From: Abelmoschus esculentus
Taxonomy: Eukaryota; Streptophyta; Magnoliopsida; Malvales; Malvaceae
Reading direction: 5' to 3'
Assembly: GCA_035048815.1 (NCBI GenBank)
Contig: JAUCBN010000014.1
Coordinates: 14,677,501 to 14,741,500, forward strand
Length of the DNA: 64,000 bases
A model generated the notes under the pieces. That model was given only the letters and a program-made list of their open reading frames with translations, was not told the origin of the DNA and did not search any database. The translations under genes were made by a program, and so were the position numbers. Shown piece by piece: positions 12,339 through 24,500 of the stretch (position 1 is its first letter; each line of letters begins with the position of its first letter).

Positions 12339-15300
12339 TAACCTTCAAAAAACAACAATCGTTCTTTTAACCAATAACGCTAGATGATTCATGTTTTTCC
12401 CGTAGATTAAAGTTACAGAACTGGACAATATTGATTTCATCAGACCCAATTCTGGTAATTGACCAAAACAACACTTTCTTTATGTCGAAACACAACCCCC
12501 TGGACCCTGCATACATTCAAAATAAAGGACAAATTTGTCAAAATCATAAAGGTTTAAGATCCTTGACTGATGTTTGGACCGACAGCCTCCGACCCCACCC
12601 TTGGAATTTAAAGGAATGGCAAATCCAAGTGTGAGTCCCACAAACACAGTGATTCAAATATAGGTCCTGTGACTCCACGTTTTTTTACAGGAGGATACCT
12701 TCAAAGAATAGACACTGGTTTCCTGTAATTGAATCATTGGTTAATGAAGTTCCGTGATAAGTTTATGTTTTTAGTTGAATTTCGTTACTAAAATAAACGT
12801 TTGTTTCAAATATTTTATTAAATAAGTGTCAATTATATATTTAACGAACGTTTATCAATCATTTTTCTCTTTCAAATGTCTGTTTAATTAAAATTAAAAT
12901 TTTTAATTTTTGCGACAGATATTTAATTTTAACGAAAATTTATCTACAACGACTAAAAACAAACCCTAAATAAACAACTCAAATGAAAGCCGATTTAAAC
13001 CCTTTTCATGTTTTTCTCCGCTCTTATCCAGTCGACCCACCAGTGGTCAATACCTTCAGTTGAGTTTGGTTGAATTTGGTTTTGGTTAGCATCAGTTTTC
13101 TTCTGTTTGGTCTCTGAGCTGCTATGGTTTTCATTGAACCATATATATATGACATGAGTCTCCACTAACTCACACCTTTAGTTTTGTCAGATAGGCGCTG
13201 ACCTATCAAGGATAAATGTACAATCTCTCTCTAGACTCTAGATATATAAAATTCATAGAATTATTAAAAAAAATTTAGTGAGCTTACGTGATAAATTATT
13301 ACAATAAAATTAAAAGTTTATCTAATAAAATTATAAATAGAGTGCATTAGATTAAAATAATTATTTAATAATAAATATTTCTAATATTTAATTTGAATTA
13401 ATTGAATATGGATTATTCTATAAGAAAAATATTACTGAGGGAGAGACTAGTCCATGTGTGTGGACAACAAATGGTTAAACAAATGGCCAAAGGGAGTTTT
13501 ATAAGCTTACAAGAAAGCTGGTGTTTTAAGGGTCTTTGCCAATTGCCATTGCAGGGTTGTGGGGTTCCTAGCAAATAGCAACACCACACCATTTAGTTAG
13601 AGCAAAACAAAGGAAACTAGCTGGACTGTGAACTTCAACAATTTATAGCTTAATTTTAGTACATATACTTTTTTTTTCTTGTAACTTTACCCATCGTCAG
13701 AAGGAGAAATTCCTGCTATTTTTTGTGGTAAGTTATACGATGTCAAGCAAGGCAGTTTTGGTTGAAATATAGTATCATTTTCCCAATGTTATAGCAGATA
13801 ATACCTATATATATGTCATCTCATAATTAAGCAACAACAGCCCGACAGTCAGATCACTTCTTCTTCCTTATTTGCAACTCTTTTCATTGTTTTAGTGCAC
13901 TCAAAAAAAAAACTCTGACCGAACATAGACTCATAAAATAAACATAGAAAGTATTGAAAAATACGACTATATTTGCTAGTTTTAGATGTCTGAAGTCATC
14001 TACATCCTCTTTTGGTTGATGATTATGGACTCCATTGAATGGTATATATATATACACCATTTAAAAAAGTCTGGTTGATATTTCTTTATTAGGAGAAGAA
14101 ATTCTGTAATAAAGCAAGTAAAGAGTGGAAACTAAAAATAGAAAAAGGACATTTGGGAAAGACAAACTTTCCAGGGATGGGTATTAGTAGAAAGATTTGG
14201 GGATTTAATTATAATTTTTAAAAGTTATTGAGATCTTATTAGAATTTTTAAAACTTTGGGAACACAGTACATCGACATGAAATTTTTGTACCTCATACCA
14301 TAAAATTTTGATATGTATTATGTAAAATATATTTTATATCTTATCATTTTATTAAAGGATTTAATGTCTCGTTTTATTAATCACATGTATGTTAGATTTT
14401 TTTAATTTTAATAAGTCATGTATACCATTAACCAAGAGTACGTCATGTCTCCTTGGGATTAAGTGGGATCAACTTTATATGAATATTAATTATATACACC
14501 CTAATTAATTATAGTAATTAGTGTCTTTTAAGAAAGACGAGAATCCAATTCACAGCTGAAGTCAGCACACATACAAATTACAAAGCGCCTTCATTACAAA
14601 CATTCCCACTTGTTTTAATTAAGTTTATAACTCATAAAACAAAAGTGACACAAGACAGAGACCACGTAATTAATCCATCCTCAATTAATTAATCTCAATC
14701 AAAAAGTTTTTTTAAAATTAATCCTTTATTATTCCCCTCGTAAACAGTGTTTGAGTCCACAGGTGTTCCGTATCCAGAAGTATTCCCCAGTGCAGGACAG
14801 GACAATTACCAAATCTATGTTTCATAAATGATGCAAGTAGTACATGACACTTTATTCAAACAAATTGGAATTTTCTCACATTTTCTAGGAATCAAATTCC
14901 AAAGAAAAAGGAATTGTTGACGACATTTGTTATTTTTTATATGTAAAATACGAACCAATATAAATTCACACTCCATTCGATTGAAAGTTCAAAATAAAGA
15001 AATTCTCGAGATATATCAAAAAATACTTTAATACATAAATCTTTTAATTTTAGAGTTTAGGGTTTAAAATATATAGTTTTGAGTTAGAATTTAGGGTTTA
15101 CATTTTAGACATAAAGCTAAAAAGTACCCTAACAGTTGGGGAACCTCACAATTTTTTATATGATTACGATTCGATTATTCTTACAGTTTGGATATAATAA
15201 TTTATGTGTTCGGATATAATTAATCGGTTTAGTGGGATTATACACTAAATTCTTTAATTAAGGTTAACATTTTAAATCTTGTCATTAAGGATAAAATAAA

Positions 15301-15691
15301 TTAGGTTAAAAAATCACTCTTATAATGTACATATACAGTTAATCAACTAGAAATTAGATACCGATAATTATAAAAAAAATCTAATTAACAGTCGAAAGTT
15401 GATGCTTATTTGATGTATTAACTAACCTATGCTTTTACCAGCTGAAATCCATCCGTACAATAAGAAGAAACACATTTATTATAAGTTTTTTCTAACCTTA
15501 ATGGATCCAATCCATGATTGCTCCAATAATTAAATCCAAGTAACAAAAGCCCAAAGAACTAATGAACATGAAACAACTCAATTACGGCTTAATTTAGTGA
15601 TCATCCATGTATTTACCCGTAAGAAAAAAATAAAATACTCGAATTCAAAGGATAAGGCGAAAGGCCTGGCAAAAACAGACAAGAAATATCC

Positions 15692-17645
15692 ATGGAAGAT
15701 AAGCTCTCTTCGGTTGCTAAAACTTTTACTCCTTCCCCAATACAAGAGCTCTCACACCTTGCTCAGAGATGCAATGCCATTAACTTAGCAGAGGGATTCC
15801 CGGATTTCCCTGCTCCTAATACTATCAAAGAAGCTGCAGTTTCAGCCATTAATAAGGACTTCAACCAGTACAGGTTTACTTCCCTTTTTTCATCTATTTT
15901 TTTCAAAGAAAAAAGTGGGGGTACTTATTTTTAGCAACTTTTGGTAATGCAAGGCATGTGCAAGGAATTTGTGATCAGTTGGCTCTTAAAATGAAGAAAC
16001 TGCATGGTTTAAACATTGACCCTTCGACTGATATAGCTATTTGCTGTGGACAAACTGAGGCATTTGCAGCTGCAATTTTTTCCAGTAGGTTTTCTTCTTA
16101 TGTTGCAATTGTTGAATTTTGTGTAGAATTTTGAATTATGGGTTTGTTTATATGTGCAGTTATAGACAAAGGAGATGAAGTATTGTTGTTTGACCCTTGT
16201 TATGAAACTTATGAAGGATGCATAGCCATGGCTGGAGGAATTCCAGTAAGCATTTTATTACTATCAATTCATGAGAGCTTAGATTTTTAGCCATATGTTA
16301 AGTGTACCAGGCCAATTCTGTTCATTTTTGCAGGTTTATGTGCAGCTCGATCCGCCTCAATGGACTTTGGACCCTGAGAAATTGATGAATTCTTTCACAA
16401 GCAGAACAAAGGCTGTAGTATTAAACAGGTCATAGATATTTTTCATGTTTTAAGTCACAATTAGGTACTATAAAGTTTTTGTATGACTCACCTTTATGTT
16501 TTTATGCTGGTAATCTTATGTTAATGCTGGACAACTTAACATGTTCTAAAAGTGTTCTGATATGAAGGGCACAGTCCTCACAACCCAACTGGCAAAGTTT
16601 TCTCCAGAGAAGAGCTTGAAGTCATTGCCAAATGTTGTCGCTGATGGGATTGCGTCGCTATAACAGATGAAGTATAGCGTCACTTGCTTGTACTTGTGAT
16701 GCATTAATGAAGTCAAGAGCAAGGAGTTTATATATCTATTTTGTTCTTCCTTGTTTTTCTCAGGTATATGAATACATAACATTTGATGACCAAAAGCATG
16801 AGACCATCGCTTCACTTCCGGGAATGCAGGAACGGACAATTATAACATCGTCGTTGTCTAAAACTTTTAGCATTACAGGTCCAAAGACAAAGCTAACCAT
16901 AGTATTTTAACTCCTAAAATGCTATTGCTCCAGCTATGTAATTTCGGATTTAGAGTTTTACAGTTATGTTTATTCAGGATGGAGAATTGGATGGGCTATT
17001 GCTCCAGCTTCTGCTGCATCTGCAATCCGAAACATTCATGTCAAAATAACCGATTCAGCTCCAGCACCATTCCAGGAAGCTGCATTGACTGCTTTGAGCA
17101 GCCCCACCAAATACTTTGAAATGCTGAGAATAGTAAGTTTAATGCAGTTTAGACATCAGTCTATCACAAAATCCATCACTTTGATCCATCGTTCACCAAG
17201 TTGATTAACAGGAATATCAGCAGAAAAGAGATTTCTGTATGAATTTGCTCGATTCAGTCGGTTTTCAAATTCAGTTTAAGCCCCAGGGTTCCTTCTTTTT
17301 GTTTGCAGAGCTTCCAAAGGATTGCTTGCTATCTGATGTAAGTATATGCAAATGCTTTACTTGTATTGATAGATATGGTGCTTAATTATTTATCATTGTC
17401 AGGTGGAATATGTGAAGGAACTGATCAAACAAGCCGGGGTAGTAGTCGTACCGGGACGCGGATTTTTCCACGGGAAGTCTAGTTCGGATCAACCTCCGGA
17501 TGATAGTTGCAGACATCAAAAGAGATACATTAGAGTTGCATTCTGCAAAAGTGATGCCACATTGAGTGCTGCAGCACAAAAGTTTGGTGAATTTCTGAAT
17601 ACCAGAGGGTGTCCCAAGCTACTGCTAGAAACCAAAAGAAAATGA
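15692..17645 (+). pseudogene. Class I/II aminotransferase (kynurenine aminotransferase-like) with an in-frame stop
   Basis: This is a PLP-dependent aminotransferase of the kynurenine/glutamine transaminase type. Nine GT-AG exons join in one frame: 15692-15873, 15954-16084, 16160-16245, 16334-16428, 16575-16671, 16764-16878, 16978-17132, 17212-17337, 17403-17645, for 409 codons before the final TGA. Recognisable blocks are INLAEGFPDFPAP near the N-terminus, NPTGKVFSREELE, AITDEVYEYITFD, the PLP-lysine motif SSLSKTFS, GWRIGWAIAPA and RYIRVAFCKSD near the end. In exon 5 codon 188 is TGA (16642-16644), where relatives have a sense codon just before a conserved DC.AITDE block. The predicted product would stop at 187 aa, before the PLP lysine, and be inactive. 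Everything else is intact, so this is either a young pseudogene, an allele, or a sequence error. The exon 2 acceptor is AAG rather than CAG. The substrate cannot be told from sequence. Confidence 0.8.
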
Positions 17646-19189
17646 TTTGGATTTACTAATGGACCAATGCAACTGTGGTGAAAATCCATTGAAGAAAAAC
17701 AAGTAGAAACAATGCATTAAATTCTATCTGATTAAGGAAATTTGTCTACGAAAAATCTCATGTTCGATTTATATTCGAGGTTTGTGACTGTTGCTTGTAT
17801 TTTTGTTCTACAGAAAATAAGTATAATGGTTAAATTATATTTTGGGTCTCCCTAAAATTTTAATGATAATTTATAATTTAACCCTTTCAAAATCATAAAA
17901 AAAATTAAGTTAATACAATATTAGCTTTTTATTTTTATGATAATTTTGGCCTTCAATTATATATTTCATGTAAAATTTTAAATTATTTTTCTAGATTCTA
18001 ATTTGAATTTAAAAATTTTATTCAGTAAATTTAAATTTAAATATGATCCGAATTGAATTTGATTTAAAACATCGGACCTAAATCTAATTAATTTAAATAT
18101 AAAATAATTCAAACAAATAATTAAAATGAAAGAGAGTGAAATAGAAAAATTATACACTTTTTTATATAGGCAAAGAACTACATGTACTCATTAATTTTTC
18201 TTTATAATATTAATGAACTATTTATTAAGCCATAACATAAACTTAGTTTAAACTCAAATAAATATTAATTAAATTTAATTAGACTTTAATTAATACGCTG
18301 GTATTGATGTTTCAACCATCTAAATCAAATTAAATAATTGAAACATTACGTGTAACATGATTTAAAATTTTTTTTATTCATTTAAAAGATTAAGATCTCA
18401 AGATGAATTATTTAAACCAACAAGTTATGGCCAACAAGTTATGGCCAAGGAAAAGGTGCAAATCATTTGTTTTAATCGTATTTTTATTTTAAATTAATGG
18501 GTTTAATACTTAAAGTTTAAGATTAGGATTGTGATTAGGGTTTAAGAAATTAGGGGTATAGTGTATTTTTTAGAGTTAAGATTTAAGATATAGAAAATTA
18601 GGATTAGAGTAGAATTTAAAATTTTAAGAATATTTAACAAAGACATAGAATGAGGTACGATTAGAGGGTAGAAAATTTCTACTCCTAAAGAGATATATTA
18701 TCTCAATAATTCGAAAGAATATTCAATAGACTCGACTCATTATATTATCTGTGATTCAACTAATAAAAATTATTATTTTTTTAATTTTTAAATAATCCTC
18801 TATTTTTATTAATATATAAAAAATAAAATTTTATTTTAAAATAAAAAAATAGATAAATGAAGTTCGAGCAACCAGTCTAATAATTTTTTTCAATAATTCA
18901 TTCAAAGGTCTTACTTAAAGGGTGGCGTTTTTATAGATTGTGTAGCACAAACAAGTGTTAACACAGCAGAAAATGTCAAGGAATATTTTTGAGGAAGATG
19001 ATGCCTTCATTCACCGAATACATGATCCTATATAGCCTCCAAAATGACAGCTATCCATTTTCTAGAACCTTGTAGTGACTAGGATTTTTTTTTTTTTTCT
19101 AAAGAAAAGCTGTTATAACAGATCTATCCTATTCTTTGTTTTTATATACAGCTCATCAACATATTATTCAACAAGGAGCAGTTTTGAGT
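17646..19189. other. Spacer between aminotransferase and carboxylesterase genes
   Basis: AT-rich DNA with no gene. It contains a perfect tandem pair of the 14-mer CCAACAAGTTATGG at 18417-18444. A possible TATA element for the downstream gene is CTATATAG at 19028-19035. Confidence 0.6.
19028..19035 (+). promoter_or_regulatory. Possible TATA box of the carboxylesterase gene
   Basis: CTATATAG lies about 155 bp upstream of the chosen ATG. Position and sequence fit a TATA element, but there is no transcript evidence. Confidence 0.35.
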
Positions 19190-20224
19190 ATGGGTTCCAA
19201 TGGCAAGGAAGTAGCCACTCAGATCCTCCCTTACATCCGGGTTTACAAAGATGGCACCATCGAAAGATTGGTCGAATCCCCCATTGTTTCACCTTCACCA
19301 TCCGACCCTGAAACCGGTGTCTCGTCAAAAGACATCATCGTATCACAAAACCCACCAATCTCAGCTCGAATCTACCTTCCCAAACAGCTGATTCAGCAAC
19401 ACCAGAAAGTTCCCATTTTGGTTTACTTCCATGGTGGAGCCTTCTGCTCCGGATCAGCTTTCTCCTTCATCGAAACCAAGTTCATGAACCGCTTGGCTTG
19501 TTTAGCCACCGCTGTTTGTATATCAATCGAGTACAGGCTAGCCCCGGAACACCATCTGCCCATTGCTTACGAAGATTGCTGGGCTGCTCTTCAATGGGTT
19601 GTTTCTCATTCTAACGGTGATACTGATTCCAACAAGGAGCCTTGGGTTTCTACTTATGTTGACTTTGATCAAGTTTACATCGGCGGCGACAGCGCCGGTG
19701 CCAACATTGCTCATAACATACTATTGAGAGCTGGATCAGAGGGCTTAAACAACGGTGTTGGAATCAAAGGAGCTTTCCTAACACATCCTTATTTCTGGGG
19801 TTCGAAACCGATCGGGTCGGAGACTAAGGATGTTACACGACGGGAGAAGCTGGTAATGACTACCATGTGGCACTTGGTGTATCCTGAGGCTCCCGGTGGT
19901 ATAGATCATCCGATGCTGAATCCGGTGGTTGACGGAGATCGGATTTTGTCCGGACTTGGATGTTCTAGGCTGCTTGTTATTGTTTCTGCAAAGGATCCTG
20001 TGAGTGACCGAGGGATTTTGTATTATACTTCAGTGACTGCAAGTGGGTGGGCAGGTGAATCTGAGTTTGTGTCTGTTGAAGGTGAAGTTCATTCGTTCCA
20101 TATTCTGGTTCATGAGTCTGAGAATGCTAAGAAACTCATTCAACGGCTGGCGTCTTTCCTGGTTCCATGTGCTGGAAATGGGAGAAAACAAAGCCAACTG
20201 GGATCATGTGTCTCAAGAATATAG
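19190..20224 (+). CDS. Carboxylesterase, plant CXE / hormone-sensitive-lipase family
   Basis: This is an intronless gene of 344 aa, the usual length for plant CXE proteins. The ATG at 19190 (MGSNGKEVATQILPYIRVYK) is used because the frame upstream has no ATG. It has an alpha/beta-hydrolase fold with the oxyanion-hole motif HGG (residues 81-83 in VYFHGGAFC), the nucleophile Ser168 in GGDSAGAN, a probable catalytic Asp269 in AKDPVSDRG and His301 in GEVHSFH. The full triad is therefore present. Family members hydrolyse short-chain esters; relatives include 2-hydroxyisoflavanone dehydratase and the gibberellin receptor GID1. GID1 has lost the catalytic His, so this protein is an enzyme rather than a receptor. 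There is no signal peptide, so it is likely cytosolic. The substrate is unknown. Nothing is broken. Confidence 0.93.
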   Translation: MGSNGKEVATQILPYIRVYKDGTIERLVESPIVSPSPSDPETGVSSKDIIVSQNPPISARIYLPKQLIQQHQKVPILVYFHGGAFCSGSAFSFIETKFMNRLACLATAVCISIEYRLAPEHHLPIAYEDCWAALQWVVSHSNGDTDSNKEPWVSTYVDFDQVYIGGDSAGANIAHNILLRAGSEGLNNGVGIKGAFLTHPYFWGSKPIGSETKDVTRREKLVMTTMWHLVYPEAPGGIDHPMLNPVVDGDRILSGLGCSRLLVIVSAKDPVSDRGILYYTSVTASGWAGESEFVSVEGEVHSFHILVHESENAKKLIQRLASFLVPCAGNGRKQSQLGSCVSRI

Positions 20225-21566
20225 TTGAACACAGTATTGTTCTTGTTTTTCTAATATGATGTGCTTCAGGATTCGGATTTGGTTATACAAATTCAAGTGG
20301 TAAATTATATACATCCATTGAAACAAAGTTTGTATATTCAAATCAGAATTAATTTATTCTCATATATTTATATTTAAATATCTCACATATACTAAAATAT
20401 ATTCTCATATATAATTTAAATAAATATTTTTTTAATTAGCTAATAGTGATTACAATAATATCTATTCTATATTATAATCTCCACTATTTGACATTGATTG
20501 CTCAATTACTCTGTTGACATCCGTGATGTTTCAAATATCATTTAAATTAAAAAAAAAATTAAATTATATAAAAATTATAGAAATAATATATATTTTATTA
20601 TTAGCTAAATGTCAAATAAGACTTATAAAAAATATAACGATTAAAAGTCCAAAACAATAAACAACTTCCAAGTTGTATAATTTTCTTCCTTGTTGACAGC
20701 TCTTTTTTCGTATTAAATGATGGAACGCTTTGTATTTATATGATAAATTATTCCAGATCTATACATTATATTATAATATTATGAATTCTTGAATTTAGAT
20801 GAGGTATTATCAAACATATATATTTTTATATTTTTATTATACTTTTGATTTCTAAAACATCGCCCTAATTAATTTAGATATATGCATACGGAGCTAAAGA
20901 AACCATCTCCGTCCTGAAGATTTTTTTTTTATTTTTATATCTCTATTTAAATCCTTTTAAAATTGTTTTTTATGAATTTATCCCTTATTTTTAAACATTT
21001 ATGTTATACCCCTCAACCTCAAATCATGGCTCCATTCCTGATCAAACACTTAATTTTAATAAATTAATTTTTCAACAGAGATTTTTTTACATACATTTTT
21101 CAAACTCGAGATATATTTAAACAAAACCAAACTTTTTACAACTTACACCCACCCTTAACTTAAACTTAAAGATCGATCAATAAAAATTATTTTTTCGAGA
21201 TACATGTTTTAAACTATTTTTTGAATGTCTTCTATCGATTGAAATTAGTTCACTTTATCTAATTTTATTAGTTGAATCTATTTGTGTAAACATTAGGCAA
21301 CTTCTTGTATGGCCAAGGCTGTAAACTGCACCGATTTAACAAGCATTTTCAACGAGGATTGACTCCGTAACACTTTCGATCCATTTGGTATATCGAATAA
21401 CGAACACAATACATGAACAACTAAGGCAACGAATCAAAGAAGAAAACAATACCTTTTGCTCTATGTGCAACCGCGGATAATTAATCAGGGCTCCGAATCG
21501 ATAAGACCTGTTACTTTCTGTACATCATACCTAGTCAGAGATCAGGAGTGAAAGAAAACAAGATTT
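20225..21566. other. Tail-to-tail spacer between carboxylesterase and ARM/BTB genes
   Basis: It holds both 3' UTRs and AT-rich DNA, including the second copy of the dispersed repeat (20445-20539). No gene is seen. Confidence 0.6.
20445..20539. repeat. Dispersed repeat, copy 2 (see 12247-12338)
   Basis: A diverged copy of the 12247-12338 unit in the same orientation, just downstream of the carboxylesterase gene. Confidence 0.5.
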
Positions 21567-24500
21567 CTATAGACGTAGTTTATGGGGGTTAGGACTTGTG
21601 AGTGCTTTGACGAAGTAATCGCGGATCTCGGGAACGATACGCTGGATTAGATGCAAGTGCCTGCAAATTATGCAGTATGACAAAACAAAAATGAAATACT
21701 CCTAGGGGAAAGGACGTCGTGAAGTTGACTGAAGTACATACCCGGGTCTTGTGCTTAATTTATCAAAATGCTCCAGGATATATAAAATGCACGTATGCCT
21801 CAACGACATGGCATGAAAAGCTTCAGACAGCTCATACATGCTCGAAACATTATCAAGCGAGATATCCTTCAATCAGAACATTGAACTAATCAGATGCCAT
21901 TTTAAGGCAATGAAAGGATTTGAAATATCTACGGACAACCTTTCTGGCTCACCTGTGCAATGGTATACTCACAAAGTCGCTTAAGTCCCTCCAAAAGATA
22001 TTGATCAGCCGCTCCAAGCAGATCTTGTGCAATCTCCAATGTAACATCTACTGATCCGGTATAAATAAATCTGTACAAAGAATAAAATCCAAGTAAATAA
22101 AACAATGCTAAAAAGGAACGAAAGATATAAATCCAATGTATATACATCTGGATCCAAGAATTAATAATACCTCATCATCAACTCAAAAGCCTCCCATTTA
22201 ATGTTTGGTATTTCAATATCCCTTGCATCTTTTTCCTGCAACAGAGGCCATGAGGAAATAAAAAAAGAAGAAGATAGGTTTAAGTTTAATGCTAAAGTTG
22301 TACTATTTATCTCGTATTTTCAAAAAAGAGCTACCATAACAACAAGTGATAAAGCCCAAGTTCAAAAAAGAAAATAGATGAGTTTAGAGCACACCCAGAA
22401 TCATCAGAAACAAAGGACTTTATCTAAGATCAGCTGCAAGATAAAGCAATACAGCATGGACTCTACCAGTTGTCGGAGAGGTACTTGAATAAAATATAGT
22501 CCTGGGCCCTTCTCAGAAGAGGAGAGACAGGACATACAACTGGAAAATGAAGGATGTAAAAGGGAACTCACCCGATAACCACCATCAAACATAGCACGAA
22601 ATGCATCTGAAGAAGCAAGCAAGCAGATTCTGTGCGCATAGAATCGTCTACCTGCAAGAGAAGAAATAAAGGATCTTGGTTGCAAAAAAAAAAAAGAAGG
22701 TATATTTTGTATATTTTGATATGTAACCAACTATTTCTCCATGCCAAGTATCAGAGCCTTAGGTAAGCAAATCATATAACCTTCAACTAGGAAGGTAACA
22801 TCAGATAACGTAGTGTTGTTCACATATTGCTCCCCCAAATAGACCTGCATAGAAGTTGAATGTTAAAACAGGAACTTGCAGAACTTCCTTAAGCATGAAC
22901 TATTCTCCTCCTTGTAAAATCAATTATGAGAATGTTATTGATCTACCTTTGCAATAACTATGGAATATAATATATGGCTATACATAACATCAATTTCTCG
23001 GAATGATGTTAATTCAGGCAATCAGGATGCATGACACTAGACTAACCAATTTTACAAACTCACTTGTGGTGTTGGAGAAAGGGGAGCTGCATCCATAGGA
23101 GAAAGTGTCATAGTTTTGTTAGACAACTTGTACAGAGCTACGGCACCATCAAGTTGCTGCTTAGAGCTTGTAGAACCAAGAAGACCAAGAAGGAGTTCCA
23201 GTCCTGCATGAAAACAGAGTACAATCAGCCTCTCAAAGTGACAAAACATTTCCGCTACATTTATGCAGTATGCTACTTTAAATTGTACATAATAAAGAAC
23301 ATGGCTGATTCTGATTCTGATTCCAAGTAACTGAGGAAGGGACAAAGAAAATGACCATTATTGTCGATGAATATAGTTCTATGGTCATCATGGGAACAAA
23401 GATGAGCTAGAGCTAAAGCCACTCGTCTTTGGACTGCCTTCTCTTCTACACGCATGAGATACAGCAAATGGTTCAAAATCTACCAAAGATAAATAAACCA
23501 AATGAGACCTAAAACATAGAGAGTATTGCACAGACAGACATTTCTTTAGTCCAAACATATGAAGATATAAACAAAGGATAGTTATAGGAATGAAAATGCT
23601 TACTCGCCCATGAATCTTCTCCTCTAGTCTTTTCAATGTCTTGGCTACACAATCTTTTGTTGCCTGAAAGTACCAAAAACAAAAATATTAAACCAGCAAA
23701 GAACTAAAAACAAAGCAATGTGCTAGTAAATTTCAGATTTCTTACGGATATCATGCAACAACTAAAAAACTAGTAGAATGGAAACTAAGAGGAGAGTAAA
23801 AAGAAAACATCTAAAAGGATTGACATACTTGTACTATAAATTCTCCATCTTGCAGCCGTTGGGCACCCCCCACCCTAATAAAATCGGATACATTATCCTA
23901 CAGGAGAGAGAATATATTAACAATGTGTACCATGACCTCAAAATATAAGTCCGAGCACTTTTTAAAGGTTGACAACTACCACACACCTCATTATCTGCAA
24001 GACCATAAAGAGCAAATGCAACATTGTGTTGTAAAGATCCATTCTTTGAATCTAGAAGCTTCAACAAAGGAACCAAACCACCACCATGCGCAATACCAGC
24101 TTGATTGTGTGTGTCCTGCAATCAAAATTACATTTTAGTGACACGGAGTTATCTACTAGTTCCAGCTTATGAGGAAAGGAAATTTCACAGGGTATCAAGC
24201 TTCTTAGAAGCAACTATACAGACATCAACAAGTAAATGGAAACCTCACAAACAATAAAAATCAAAGAGAAATACAAATAGAATGAGCCATTAGCGTTTAA
24301 TGAGGACCAAAGTTTTTTTATGATGTCATGCAAAAAAGCATGCTGAAAATTTTGAGAGGCAGGATATTTTAAAAAGTGCAAAACAAGAGATGCATATTGG
24401 CTACATTCCAACAAAGCCACAATAATCACATGACTTACAACAATCCTTGGACCAAAAGAATAAACAATTGGATTGATATATTGTGGATCTAATTGTGTTA

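Larger units (their letters stand above)
9656..15691. other. 6 kb spacer upstream of the FAF-type and aminotransferase genes
   Basis: This stretch contains the divergent promoters of its two flanking genes and mostly AT-rich DNA. Recognisable contents are the repeat units at 10291-10746, 10831-11768 and 12247-12338 and less AT-rich islands at about 12430-12720, 13000-13200 and 14530-14830. A possible TATA-like GTATAAT for the FAF-type gene lies near 9770-9777 (minus). No additional gene is supported. Confidence 0.55.
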
